Positions 1 to 9,471 of a stretch of 64,000 nucleotides of DNA are shown piece after piece; positions within the stretch are counted from its first letter, which is position 1; every line of letters starts with the position of its first letter. Source of the stretch: Bradyrhizobium niftali (GTDB lineage Bacteria > Pseudomonadota > Alphaproteobacteria > Rhizobiales > Xanthobacteraceae); the NCBI RefSeq assembly GCF_004571025.1, contig NZ_SPQT01000005.1:186001-250000 (forward strand), given 5' to 3'. Below the pieces are notes generated by a model. It saw only the letters and a program-made list of their open reading frames with translations, searched no databases and was not told the origin of the DNA. A program made the position numbers and the translations under genes.

Positions 1-2
1 CT

Positions 3-143
3 TTGGCAGCGCTCACCGAACAACGTGAGATCGACATCGTCGGCTTCGGGGCCGAATACGCCGCGCCCTGTCCCCGTCCCGGGGACCCTCTCTCGCCGGA
101 GATAGCCGAGATGCACGGCGAGCGGCGCCGAACGCAAGGATGA
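3..143 (+). CDS. C-terminal part of an unidentified protein
   Basis: An open frame runs in from the left edge and stops at 141-143, giving about 46 residues with ordinary composition (ends ...EMHGERRRTQG). No start can lie inside the window, so this could be the tail of a gene that begins upstream. I do not recognise the family. The stretch just downstream is rich in hairpins, so this may be the truncated remains of a gene interrupted by an element. It could also be a chance open frame. Confidence 0.3.
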   Translation: MAALTEQREIDIVGFGAEYAAPCPRPGDPLSPEIAEMHGERRRTQG

Positions 144-159
144 CCGACGGTCTGGGCCT

Positions 160-370
160 TGATTGTGGCCAGATGCGAGCGGCCCCTGAGTAGACGCGTC
201 GCCCGCTCGCTGGCGACGCGGCCGGGCCGTAGGTGGAGCACCGATAAGCGGTGATCTTGCACGCCGCGAGAAACCGCCGCAGGCGCGCTGAGCGGCGGCA
301 AGCGCCTAGGCGATGAAGGGCCTAGCCCATTGGCTCCTTAGGGAGCGGACGTAACCTGGCCGAGGCGGAA
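160..370 (+). ncRNA. Structured RNA stretch, possibly 5' fragment of a group II intron
   Basis: The stretch holds several consecutive inverted repeats: GCGTCGCC/GGCGACGC, CACCG/CGGTG around ATAAG, and CCGCCGC/GCGGCGG. It also has phrases such as CGATAAGCG, GGCGATGAAGGGCC and CGTAACCTGGCCGAGGCGG, which remind me of domain I of bacterial group II introns. No intron-encoded reverse transcriptase follows, so if the assignment is right this is a 5' remnant. It rests on remembered sequence flavour and visible hairpins, not on a fold or alignment. Confidence 0.35.
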
Positions 371-703
371 TGGCTCGAGTCGTCATCAGTCGTGTGCGAT
401 GCCCGTCAATTTTGTCGCACACTCGCCACAGCAGCGCAAAAGTCTGCATCCACCTCACGGATGCAGCAGGTTGGCATATTTGTCTTTGCCGGCCGGGCCA
501 GCGATCAGATCAAGGGCTAAATGGTGGCGGAGAGGCAGGCATTTTTATTGCAGACGTTACGATGAGCTTCGTCGTGACACGCTTCAGCCTCCACGTTGCC
601 TGGCGAAATGGCCGTGAGGGACGGGAGCGGGCAGTGCAATGCAACGGTGCGTCCTGTCTGGCCACAATTTTGGGTCGGAATCGCGCTTCAGATTAGGTCG
701 AGG

Positions 704-2029
704 ATGTCGAGGCAATCTACTCGAGAGAGGCTGGAGCCGGTCCTCGATCCCGCAGAGGAACGCTTGACGAGCCGCGCCGTGTTGGGCGCAACCATCGGCA
801 ATATTCTCGAATTCTACGACTTCGGGACCTACAGCTTTTTCGCGATACAGATCGGCCAAGCGTTCTTCCCGGCAACCGACTCGTTCGCTAGCCTCATGCT
901 TTCACTCGCAACCTTCGGCGCAGGTTTTGTAACCAGACCGATCGGGGCCATCGTGCTCGGCTCGTATTCGGATCGGGCCGGCCGACGGCCCGCGATGACC
1001 GCCAGCTTTACCATGATGAGTGCCGCGGTCCTATTGTTAGCTATCACGCCATCGTATGAGACAATAGGACTTGCCGCTCCGTCACTGGTCGTCTTCGCAC
1101 GCTTGCTGCAAGGCTTTGCTCTCGGAGGTGAAGTGGGTCCGACGACCGCCTACTTGATGGAAGCGGCCCCCGCTGAGGCCCGCGGTCTTGCTGTCTCCTT
1201 TCAGCCCGCGAGCCAACAGATAGCTGCGACGGCCGGAGCGTTGGTTGGAGAAATACTGTCGCTCACCATGACAAGCGAAGCTCTCAATGCGTACGGATGG
1301 CGGATCGCGCTGTTGCTCGGTGCCGCTACGTTGCCGTTTGGACTTTGGTTGCGGAGCGTCCTGCCCGAAACGTTGCACCGGCCCGAGGCGCCTGTTCTGG
1401 TCACCGAGCCTGGAGGGCAATCGCGTGCCGATCGCCGCATCATGTGCTTGGGATTTGTCATCTTGGCCAGCTGCACGATCACGACTTATGTTACCGGATA
1501 TATGACCACCTACGCGATGAACACTCTTCACGTTTCCGCACCCGTCGCCTTTGGTACCACGCTCATCAGCAATGCGGTCGGAATTGCTGCAGCACTGCTG
1601 GGCGGCCTGCTCGCCGACCGCGCAGGCCGTCGTCTCATCATGATATGGCCGCAGGTCACTGCATTGCTGATGACCTATCCGGTATTCTTGTGGATTGCGG
1701 AGAGCCGCAGCGCCTTCGCACTTCTAGGAGGCCTCGGCGCCCTCACCCTGATCGGAACGATTCCGTATAGCGCCTTCTACGTGAGCATGGCCGAAGGGTT
1801 GCCCAGGAACATTCGTGGTGGCGCCTTCGCGACGATCTACGCTTTTGCGATAGTGGTTTTCGGAGGCACAGCTCAGCCAATCGTCACCTGGCTGATCCAC
1901 CTTACGGGGAGCGCACTCGTGCCCGCATGGTACATGCTTTTCGCGAGCGCAGCCGGGCTCTTTGCCATGCTCATGATGCCGGAGACGGCGCCACGCAATT
2001 TTAGACCAACCAAAAACGATCCTTCCTGA
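704..2029 (+). CDS. MFS transporter, metabolite:H+ symporter (MHS) type
   Basis: A 441-residue, strongly hydrophobic protein with the layout of the 12-helix major facilitator superfamily. The N-terminal NILEFYDFGTYSFFA and the loop RPIGAIVLGSYSDRAGRR (the loop 2-3 signature, GxxxDRxGRR type) match the metabolite/H+ symporter branch that moves dicarboxylates, alpha-ketoglutarate, proline-betaine or similar acids. The second half repeats the loop as GLLADRAGRR. An AGGTCGAGG ribosome site sits just ahead of the chosen ATG; the longer upstream frame has poor composition. It stands alone with no operon partner, and the substrate cannot be read from the sequence. Confidence 0.85.
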   Translation: MSRQSTRERLEPVLDPAEERLTSRAVLGATIGNILEFYDFGTYSFFAIQIGQAFFPATDSFASLMLSLATFGAGFVTRPIGAIVLGSYSDRAGRRPAMTASFTMMSAAVLLLAITPSYETIGLAAPSLVVFARLLQGFALGGEVGPTTAYLMEAAPAEARGLAVSFQPASQQIAATAGALVGEILSLTMTSEALNAYGWRIALLLGAATLPFGLWLRSVLPETLHRPEAPVLVTEPGGQSRADRRIMCLGFVILASCTITTYVTGYMTTYAMNTLHVSAPVAFGTTLISNAVGIAAALLGGLLADRAGRRLIMIWPQVTALLMTYPVFLWIAESRSAFALLGGLGALTLIGTIPYSAFYVSMAEGLPRNIRGGAFATIYAFAIVVFGGTAQPIVTWLIHLTGSALVPAWYMLFASAAGLFAMLMMPETAPRNFRPTKNDPS

Positions 2030-2378
2030 CGCCACGACGGCTACCCTAGGCATAGCGGGAAGAATGGATATCCATGACGTCCGAAATGCGAACCATCGAA
2101 CCGAAGGGCCATGTGCGCGGCATGGAAAAGCAATAGATGCTTATGATTCGATCAGTTTTGATCGAGCAGGGGCTCCCAGCGGAACACAGCGTGGCGCTCT
2201 TAGCCGGCTTTTCCCGTCTACCCAACCTTCGCCGATGCAGCGGTTGCGCGGTAGCCACCGACTGGCTGAAAGCGAGCAATCACTTTGAATAAGATGGCGC
2301 CTGCACCATCTGCCATTGCAACCGTACGACATGAGGACGCGGCCACCTTGGAGCAAGCGGCCGCACGAGGCTCGCTCC
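2030..2378. other. Intergenic region without a convincing gene
   Basis: Only short overlapping open frames with unnatural composition are seen on both strands. No terminator hairpin, promoter or repeat stands out. Confidence 0.5.
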
Positions 2379-2615
2379 TCATTCTCTGCTTGAGTTGTTT
2401 TCCGTTCTCAGTGTCGCACGCACGAGGGATCTGTCAAACAAAAAAAACAGGTCGCAGATACCATCCAACGGGTCGTCCGCGCACTGAGGATACGAAGTAT
2501 CGGCTACATGCACCCTCGCGGCGACCGGTTGCGCGGCAACTGTTGCAGCAAAAGGAGGCACGGCCGCCGTTGCAAGCGCGAAGGTGCTCGCTGTCACTAA
2601 CACAGACTTTTTCAT
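2379..2615 (-). CDS. Small secreted protein, unknown function
   Basis: A 78-residue protein beginning MKKSVLVTASTFALATAAV, a classical Sec signal peptide (positive n-region, Ala-rich h-region). Cleavage is likely after the AAQPVAA region near residue 28-32. The mature part is about 45 residues with two cysteines (PQCADDPLDGICDLF), which could form a disulphide in the periplasm. AGGGAAG lies about 10 bases ahead of the ATG on the minus strand, supporting the start. No family recognised. Small exported proteins of this kind are common in Bradyrhizobium. Confidence 0.6.
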   Translation of the reverse strand: MKKSVLVTASTFALATAAVPPFAATVAAQPVAARVHVADTSYPQCADDPLDGICDLFFLFDRSLVRATLRTENNSSRE

Positions 2616-3584
2616 CCGAGAAATCGCTTCCCTAGGTTGGCCCCAACCCTCCTCGGGTTTATATGAGGAAGCTGTAAGCGGTAAAATTGATTTTCTTGAT
2701 CAGATCTATCTAGTGAATGGATAAGTCCGGACATCACCGTAGGGCTTCGATGTTAGCCCGCGCGGAACCTGCAATCTGCTTGATCGAACGCTGGAAGCTC
2801 GGAGTGGTCGATGCATGTCTGCGGAGCACTCGAGTTAAAGTTGAATCTGACAGTATCGTCCGAGCAAGGCGACAGTCGGCCTGCATGGTCGCACATGCGG
2901 CGCCGCGAGGAGAGAGCCGGGTTGACCCGCGAACGTGCTCCCGAAGATCACGCAGCAATTGAGGAGCGGCTCGTCGACGACATGGAGGACGAGTTTCACG
3001 CTCGGCCATTGCAGTTGAGGCGAAGCAGCTACGCCGCCACTTGGCTTGAGACGCTCGAGGAAGAACGACAGCCCCAGCATCTTTGGGGGCCAAGGAGGCT
3101 TGATGCAGGGGCCGTCGTAGCCTTATGCAAGAGTAGCAAACAGGCCACTTTGTTGTGCACCGCCCGATCCGATTCGTCAAAGCGGCCGTGATGCTCAGCT
3201 CCCGTGCCACCGAGCCGTCCGTGATCCGTTGAAGCTCCGCCGAGGGCTTGCGCGCCAGCTTGCCGCGGGCAAACAGGCGAAAGCACTGTTACATCCGAGC
3301 GGATCACCGCCGGCGTCGGGTACATGTTTTCGGTGTGCAATGCTCAGCGGACTAGCTTCTCGCCCGAGCGCCGATGTTTGCCACACCTCGTAATGGCGGC
3401 TTGCTTGAGGACAGTCCTCCGGGATCGCCGTCAGCTACCCCTCGCGTGAGGTGCATTCTCCCCCAAGCTCCATGTTTTTGTAAGATGGGCCCAAGAGGGC
3501 TCGGCGCTCCTCAGGCAATCCACCGAGCCGATCCGAAGGCATGAAGGCTGCCACCGAACGGCTCACCGCAAGACAACCCACTCA
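2616..3584. other. Long interval with no confident gene; possible decayed coding DNA
   Basis: Several 60-160 codon open frames overlap here on both strands, and none has both a good start and natural composition. A plus-strand frame at 2811-3191 contains DEFHARPLQL, faintly like the N-terminal HARP motif of DUF3422 proteins, but it does not continue as that family. I read the interval as decayed or non-coding. Confidence 0.45.
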
Positions 3585-5816
3585 TCAGATCCCCAGTTGA
3601 GCCATCTGCGCTGAAACGTGCTCCGGATCGGGAAGGGGCTGCCACGGCTGGCCAGCGGCGGTGCTCAACAAGGACCTACAAAACGCAGGCGTGAGCTTGC
3701 CCCGGTGGATCACGACTTTGTCGTGGCCCTCGGCCGCACGAGCGTTCTGCCAATGCCGATTGTATCCGCGCTGTTCGTCGGACTTAACATGGCATGCGGC
3801 GAAATCGCGATCGCTAAGCGTTGCCAATTGCCAGGCATAAACCGGCCGCTCGGTATGGATGTGCATCCACATCGGCCTTGGCGTCGCGCCGCTGCGCAGC
3901 GCCTTAGGCTGCAGCTTGATCTCGAATAGCTTACCTGGCTCGCCCTTCAGCGCGTGCGGCAGTCCCACCGACTCCAATTCCCCCGCCGCGCGCAACTGCT
4001 CGAGATACGTTTGCGATGGAAACGAGTAGGTCTTCATGCAATCGCTGGTAATCGCTGCTTTCCGCGTTTTTAATGAATTTGCCTGTCCCTGCAGCTCGGA
4101 CAACATCCCGTTGAGCCGCGTTAACTTGTCGTGCACTTCGGGAACTTGCGAAGGGGTGAGCAGGCCACGTCGACGAGGCTCCTGCAACGCGGTTACACAG
4201 GCCTCAATTTCTTCGGCTTGCGTCTGCAAGCGCGTAATTACGCAATCCAAGACGTGTTCGGCGTTCTCGGGCTTCATCTGGCGCGTTTGCGAGACGCTCT
4301 TTTGCTGAGATGGCAGATCGAACTGCAGCAGCTTGTCCAATCGCTCAAGTAATCCCGCCAGTGCCTCCTTGGACGGCGGCGCCTGCCACATCTGGAGGTG
4401 CTCGGTTGCGGAAGAGGTGCGTGCTTCCTCGGTGGTGGCGATCCTCTTTGTCCCGAGATCGGAGCGCACGATAACCTTGCGCGTCGGAGCCGTAGCGGTA
4501 TCGGGCCCGCCTAGTTGCGGCTCGGATGAGCTTGCCGTTGAGCTCCCCTCGCCTCCAGCCGCTGCGCGCCTTCCTTTGCCCTTTCTGCGACGCGGATTGA
4601 CTTCGCCCACGACGCCGGCATTTTCAGGCAGCGCAGCCCAATCCGGCGGTTCAATCGTCACCGGCGTTGTTGGCTGCAATGCCAGCAGCCGCATGACCTC
4701 GTTCGCTGTCGCCCACGCACCTTCGACAGTCTCGTCCAGCAACTGCAGCGGAAGGTCAACTCCCGCTCCGGTCCCCCTCACACTGGCAACGATGCCGCTC
4801 AGCCCCGATGCAAATTCCGAAAGCCGCTCCATGACTCCTTCCAGAACGGCGCGATGCCCCGCGTCGAGCACTGCTCCGTCGCTGTATAGAACGGCTTGGT
4901 TCGTCGAGACGAATGCCGGAAAAACATCCTCAACGAAGGTCCCGAGCAGACGCACCCGCCCGCTCTCGTCCATGAGAGCATCGCGCACGTCTGGCTCGAG
5001 CGCGCTCGCTCGCGCCTCAATCAAGAGCTCCGCGAGCGCGATCCGCGATTGCAGATACATGCACTTCATATTGAGAGCCCAGCCGGTTTGTAGTCTTAGT
5101 GCGGCCTCTTCGGCCTTGCGCATCTCGGGGGTGCTACTTGGCAAGTTGGCAGTAGCCGCCCAGACAAACTGCATCCGCTCCAAGCGCAAAACCTTCTTTC
5201 CCCACCATTCCATGCAGGCTGCATAGTAGTTCGCCACGCTTGCAAACGCGTCGCTCACCTGGGCAGGCGTACCGATGTTTCTAATCCCCGGGAGCACGCG
5301 TAGTGCTTTCTTTCTGTTCTCCTCCAGCCCATAGATAATATGGGTGGCCACTTCGTTACATCGATCGGCCGCCTCCAGCGTGTCATCGCGGAGCCGACGA
5401 GCCCGATCGTCGGGCAGGATGCGACGCGCCACATTGGCCGGCAGATCCGCGTAGTACTCCAGAACTGTTGAGCCTGCTTTGACGACTTGATCGATCAGCT
5501 CTTGCGCCTCTGGCAGGTTCTGGGCGTGCGTCGCCGCTCGACGGCTAGCCTCAAGCTCCCCAAGCAGGCTGTCCATTTTTTGCCTTGCTGCCTTGATCTC
5601 GATGCGCGTTGGCGCTGCCAGATCCGAAGTTGGCTTGCCAAGCACCGGGGTTCTGTCCTGAGTCCCAGAGCGCATCCGCTCGATGACGGCATCGAAGGAC
5701 TGACTGCGTCCTGCCAGGAGGAGGCTAGGCTCCGGGCTCGAACCGCTTACGTCCCCGCCGCTGCCGGCTCCTGTGGTTCCCACCTCGGATGTGCCAGCTC
5801 GGCCAATCCCTGTCAT
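3585..5816 (-). CDS. Probable type III secreted effector, 743 residues
   Basis: A large soluble protein with no signal peptide or membrane segment. The N-terminus is rich in Gly, Ser and Thr (MTGIGRAGTSEVGTTGAGSG), as expected for a type III secretion signal. Residues about 80-380 are Ala/Leu/Glu-rich and helical, 400-480 is a Gly/Ser-rich linker with a basic RRRKGKGRR patch, and 500-590 is helical again. The last 120 residues are distinctive (MWMHIHTERPVYAWQLATLSD, then RGYNRHWQNA). A variant tts box lies about 65 bases upstream, sharing 14 bases with the nopB box. That promoter and the composition support an effector exported by the T3SS encoded in this window. I do not recognise the family; large helical effectors such as XopP/RipH would be worth comparing. 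Confidence 0.65.
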   Translation of the reverse strand: MTGIGRAGTSEVGTTGAGSGGDVSGSSPEPSLLLAGRSQSFDAVIERMRSGTQDRTPVLGKPTSDLAAPTRIEIKAARQKMDSLLGELEASRRAATHAQNLPEAQELIDQVVKAGSTVLEYYADLPANVARRILPDDRARRLRDDTLEAADRCNEVATHIIYGLEENRKKALRVLPGIRNIGTPAQVSDAFASVANYYAACMEWWGKKVLRLERMQFVWAATANLPSSTPEMRKAEEAALRLQTGWALNMKCMYLQSRIALAELLIEARASALEPDVRDALMDESGRVRLLGTFVEDVFPAFVSTNQAVLYSDGAVLDAGHRAVLEGVMERLSEFASGLSGIVASVRGTGAGVDLPLQLLDETVEGAWATANEVMRLLALQPTTPVTIEPPDWAALPENAGVVGEVNPRRRKGKGRRAAAGGEGSSTASSSEPQLGGPDTATAPTRKVIVRSDLGTKRIATTEEARTSSATEHLQMWQAPPSKEALAGLLERLDKLLQFDLPSQQKSVSQTRQMKPENAEHVLDCVITRLQTQAEEIEACVTALQEPRRRGLLTPSQVPEVHDKLTRLNGMLSELQGQANSLKTRKAAITSDCMKTYSFPSQTYLEQLRAAGELESVGLPHALKGEPGKLFEIKLQPKALRSGATPRPMWMHIHTERPVYAWQLATLSDRDFAACHVKSDEQRGYNRHWQNARAAEGHDKVVIHRGKLTPAFCRSLLSTAAGQPWQPLPDPEHVSAQMAQLGI

Positions 5817-5867
5817 ACTTCGTCTCCGATGAAAGTCACGAATGTGCAGCCCGTCTGGATAGACCGC

Positions 5868-5898
5868 CTGACTGACGACTAGCTGACCAAAAACCGTT
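5868..5898 (-). promoter_or_regulatory. Variant tts box upstream of the 743-residue effector gene
   Basis: On the minus strand the core reads AACGGTTTTTGGTCAGCT. It departs from the usual GTCAGCTTNTCGAAAGCT but shares GTTTTTGGTCAGCT exactly with the box ahead of nopB. It sits about 65 bases ahead of the start codon, a normal position for TtsI activation. Confidence 0.5.
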
Positions 5899-6396
5899 CT
5901 TTCGGATGCACAAGAAGGCCAATGTCACCTGAAGTTCCTTTCCATCGCAGCTCCAATGTCGCTGAAGAGAGCGATGCGGGTAACTGCGTCCGTGTAAGCA
6001 GCGCGACGTAACCGCGGCTGAGGTGCCCTGGCCTCGACGCGATCCGCTACAAGCGTCGCCCCTCTGCCGTTAGCTCCGTCCACACCGACTGAGGCAAGTC
6101 GTCCCCAAACGTTGGTAGCCGGGAGAACAGTCGGGGCCTAATCGGCGAATTATGGTCAAGCAGAAATGGCCAGCTTATATGGCAGACCTACGCTCGCCAC
6201 GCGCGTCCTACTAACGGTAAGGGGACTTCGACATAAGAGCTTAACAATCTAGCGGCCGTACACCGATGACGAGATGCTGAAGGACGATCAGCATCGATAT
6301 TTCTCCTCGTCCCAACCAGCTGAAATGACCTCCCGCAGATCCTCAGGCTGCATTTCGTAAAAGTGCGGCGCCCATCCGGGTTCGGTGAGATCACCT
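5899..6396. other. Intergenic region, nothing assigned
   Basis: About 500 bases between the effector promoter and the small membrane protein gene. Open frames here are short and overlap on both strands, and I see no clear signal. Confidence 0.5.
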
Positions 6397-6750
6397 TCAT
6401 AGAAACATCGCAGCGAGCACACCAAACGCACCGAGAACCAGCCCAATCAGCGAACCGGCGGTCGGCACGTCTCTGAAGAGCAGAACCGTGAGCATCGGTT
6501 CCACGACCAGGATCGCTCCCACCGATATCGCGACAATGATCCAAATATTCTTCAGATGCATGTAGCCCAGCGCGTATCCGAGAACGAGCAGGATGCCACC
6601 CAAGCATACCAGGAGAAACATCGGCCAAAGCATCGCCAGATCGCCACCGGCCTTTCCGAATTGCCTTGAGGCAATTAACTCGGCGAATATCGAAAGAGCT
6701 TCTCCAAGGAAAATTGCTGCCACAGCTACAATTTTCAACATCAAGGTCAT
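6397..6750 (-). CDS. Small four-helix membrane transporter (SMR/EamA-like)
   Basis: A 117-residue protein with four predicted transmembrane helices: residues 2-22, 38-60, 68-86 and 97-116. The last helix is GLVLGAFGVLAAMFL. Length and layout fit a small multidrug resistance type protein or half of a drug/metabolite transporter (EamA domain). Such proteins work as dimers in the inner membrane. The substrate is unknown; the conserved Glu of EmrE-type pumps may be GEALSIF near residue 17 but the alignment is uncertain. No operon partner. Confidence 0.6.
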   Translation of the reverse strand: MTLMLKIVAVAAIFLGEALSIFAELIASRQFGKAGGDLAMLWPMFLLVCLGGILLVLGYALGYMHLKNIWIIVAISVGAILVVEPMLTVLLFRDVPTAGSLIGLVLGAFGVLAAMFL

Positions 6751-7020
6751 TGCTCTCTATGGTTTCGGCGATTCGAGGGTGGCCCGGAGACCGGCATCGG
6801 AGTAGCCGTTGAGGTTCAATTTTCGGCATGCCAAGCGCTTGCGGAGACGCGCGCCTCACCGATCGCTTCGCAGGTCTTTCCAAGCGTTTGCCGGGCCGGT
6901 AATTAACTTCCGACATGCGGCATTGTTTCCGTCGATCACCCCAGCTGCGCTGCTTGCAGAAACCAAAGATGGTTCAGGGCAAGCCCGCTCCGCCGCCTGC
7001 GTGAGCAGAACAATTTTTGC

Positions 7021-8262
7021 CTAGGCTGCAATTTGCACGGGAAGAGCGGAATAGCCGTGCACAAAGTTAGACGCAATCCGCTCGGGTTCGCCGACAACCT
7101 CGAACCCCAATTGCGCAGACAAGATCTCTTCCCAGAGGACTCTCAACTGCAGTTCCGCAAGATGTCGACCAAGACAGCGATGGATGCCGAATCCGAACGA
7201 GAGATGCTGCCTCACATTTTTGCGGTCGATCATGAAATTGTCGGCGTCCTCAATGATCTCTTCGTCCCTGTTACCGGAGATGTACCACATGACGACCTTG
7301 TCGCCTTTCCTGATCTGTTTTCCGCCTACGATGCTGTCGATCGCGGCGGTACGGCGCATATGTGCGATTGGCGTTTGGTACCGAATAATCTCGGACACGG
7401 CACTCGAGACCAGCTTGGGATTGTCAGTTAGCTTTCGCAGCTCGGAGGGATATTGACTCATGAACAGGAGGCCGCCGGTAATCGAGTTGCGCGTGGTGTC
7501 ATTCCCACCAACGATCAACAGAATCAGATTTCCGAGAAACTCACTCGGCTCCATCTGGCGTGTGGCAGGCGAATGCGCCATCAGGGAAATCAGGTCGAGG
7601 CGCGGCTCGGCTTTGATGCGCTCGTTCCAAAGCCGGGTGAAATACTCCAGGCACTCGGACAAGATGGTGCTTCGTTTGTCCCAGCTGTCGATTGCATGGC
7701 CTGCTTTCGGAGCTGTAACAGCGACGTCTGACCAATAGGTCAGCAGTCGCCGATCCTCAAATGGAAAATCGAACAGCGTGGCGAGCATTTGCGTCGTCAA
7801 CTCTATGGACACCATGTCCACCCAGTTGAAGGCCTCATTGCGCGGCAAGTCTGCGAGAATCGCCCTGACCCGAGACCGGATCAAGCTTTCAAGGTTCGTC
7901 AAGCTTTCCGGTCCGACGATCGGGCCGACGGTATTGCGCTGCTCGGCGTGCTTGGGAGGCCCCATCTTGATGAAGCTCGGGGTCCAGTGCTCGCCAGGCA
8001 CGTCGACAATAGTAACACCTTGTTCGGACGAGAACGCTTTGTGGTTTGTGTCTACGGCTACGATATCCCGGTATTTCGTCACGGACCAATATGGACCATG
8101 AGCGCTGTCTTGACAGTAGTGAACGGGATCTTCCTTTCGCAACCGCTCAAAACAAGCCCACATGCTGTCGTCTTGAAAGCGCTTGCCCTCGCTTACATCC
8201 AGCTTGCTCAGCGGGATGACACACGGATCCTCAGCTCTATAATCTTCCGATCGCCTTGTCAT
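7021..8262 (-). CDS. Cytochrome P450
   Basis: A 413-residue soluble bacterial P450. The haem-thiolate motif is FGFGIHRCLG with Cys near 363. The I-helix oxygen-activation motif is GGNDTTR near residue 245, and the K-helix ExxR is EIIR. The N-terminus has no membrane anchor, as in class I bacterial enzymes fed by ferredoxin. No ferredoxin or reductase gene is adjacent. Symbiosis islands of Bradyrhizobium also hold the gibberellin P450s, but this gene lacks their neighbours and is a separate family. The substrate is not predictable; general similarity is to steroid, terpene or fatty-acid P450s such as the CYP123/124/142 group. Confidence 0.9.
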   Translation of the reverse strand: MTRRSEDYRAEDPCVIPLSKLDVSEGKRFQDDSMWACFERLRKEDPVHYCQDSAHGPYWSVTKYRDIVAVDTNHKAFSSEQGVTIVDVPGEHWTPSFIKMGPPKHAEQRNTVGPIVGPESLTNLESLIRSRVRAILADLPRNEAFNWVDMVSIELTTQMLATLFDFPFEDRRLLTYWSDVAVTAPKAGHAIDSWDKRSTILSECLEYFTRLWNERIKAEPRLDLISLMAHSPATRQMEPSEFLGNLILLIVGGNDTTRNSITGGLLFMSQYPSELRKLTDNPKLVSSAVSEIIRYQTPIAHMRRTAAIDSIVGGKQIRKGDKVVMWYISGNRDEEIIEDADNFMIDRKNVRQHLSFGFGIHRCLGRHLAELQLRVLWEEILSAQLGFEVVGEPERIASNFVHGYSALPVQIAA

Positions 8263-8589
8263 GATATCTCTGCAGATTCTGCTCTCGAGAGTTTACGGCG
8301 TGGTGCGATTCGTCGCCTTCGAGCTGCCGCAGCACTTGGCTGCGACGGGACGCTCGACCAGGCTACCTCACAGTGCAGCTAGCCTCGCCCTACCATGTCG
8401 GGCAGTAAGGATCGTATTGACTTTCCAAGTCGATCTACTCAGGATCGGTGAGAGCTCTCAGTGCTGGTTAGGGATGGCTATGCGCTGGAGGCAACATCAA
8501 GCCGAGTACACCTTCATAAGGTGACCCTCGCTTTGGGATACGGCCGGAACGGATAGCTTTCTCAAGGTCATGGATGAATAGTCGCCTGG
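8263..8589. other. Intergenic region between P450 and panC-like genes
   Basis: About 330 bases, presumably holding the P450 promoter. A GAGAAAGCTAT stretch on the minus strand near 8550 recalls a tts box tail, but the left half does not match. Confidence 0.4.
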
Positions 8590-9471
8590 CTAGGACTGTT
8601 CAGGCAGATCGATCCAGATATCCGAAGGACCCTTCACGAGAGTATCTTGATCTGGAACGTAGATATTATCGAAGATCCTGAGGCCATGAGCCGTTGCCGC
8701 GCCAAAAATTATGAAAGGGAGCTCGACTTGCTTCAGGTCTTCGAAGTCGTCAGCGCCGACGATTCGAACAAAGTCGAGTTTAAAGTGCCGGAACTTGATC
8801 TGAGATGTGGCGGACGCGACCAGATCCTTCACACTAGATGCCCCTTGGGCGATCTCTTTCCTCGAATGGTTGAGTGCCGTGAAAAGGCGGGACAGCTCAT
8901 CAAGCTCGGAACGGCTAAATCGTCTCAGACGCGACGAAATGGGCACTCCGTTCTTGTATCTCACGGTCGGCACAAACCTTATCTCGCAATCCAGAAGGAG
9001 ATCTGCGACGGCGCGCTTCACCAGGATCGCCTGACCGATATCTTTCAGGCCGAAGTAGCTGCGAGTCGGCTTTGCATAGCAGATCCAGCGGACTGCCCCG
9101 GTAACGGCTTCCTGCAAATAGGCCTCGGGTCCCCCTAGACGCAAATGACAGTCGCCTTGCGATACAAAGGTTCGATAGCCAGGCGGGAACATTTCGGTGT
9201 CGTTGGAGGAAATGACGGCAGTTGCTCCCGAACGCAATGCAAGTCCAATATCGTCGTCCAAATTGAAGTCGTAGCTCCCACCCGGTCTAAGCTGGATCTT
9301 GTTCGGGTAGACTGTGACGATCGCGACGTCATTTTCCGATGCCGCCCTTCTGATCAGTTCTGCATGCCCAAGATGCAGGGCTCCGAGAGTATGTACCGTC
9401 CCGATAGTCTGCCCTGTTCTCGCCACCTCCCGAATGAACGCTTTACCTGCGGAAAGACATGCCAGATGCAT
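8590..9471 (-). CDS. PanC-like pantoate--beta-alanine ligase, divergent
   Basis: A 293-residue protein with the PanC family layout. TVHTLGALHLGHAEL carries the HxGH ATP-binding motif at residues 33-36 (usual text PTMGALHxGH). YFGLKD at 139-144 matches the pantoate/ATP-site motif YFGxKD, and GVPISSR at 175-181 corresponds to the KMSKS-like SSRN region. The enzyme would join pantoate and beta-alanine with ATP in the cytoplasm to make pantothenate. Several normally fixed positions differ (Met to Leu in MGALH, Asn missing after SSR), so it may be a second, symbiosis-island copy with altered substrate. No panB is nearby. Confidence 0.75.
   Translation of the reverse strand: MHLACLSAGKAFIREVARTGQTIGTVHTLGALHLGHAELIRRAASENDVAIVTVYPNKIQLRPGGSYDFNLDDDIGLALRSGATAVISSNDTEMFPPGYRTFVSQGDCHLRLGGPEAYLQEAVTGAVRWICYAKPTRSYFGLKDIGQAILVKRAVADLLLDCEIRFVPTVRYKNGVPISSRLRRFSRSELDELSRLFTALNHSRKEIAQGASSVKDLVASATSQIKFRHFKLDFVRIVGADDFEDLKQVELPFIIFGAATAHGLRIFDNIYVPDQDTLVKGPSDIWIDLPEQS

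Noticed and set aside
2811..3191. Plus-strand frame with DEFHARPLQL, possibly DUF3422
   Set aside because: Only a five-residue motif matches; the rest of the frame does not follow the family and the start has no ribosome site.
8545..8575. GAGAAAGCTAT on the minus strand as a tts box ahead of the P450 gene
   Set aside because: Only the right end matches; the left half-site and the spacing do not fit.
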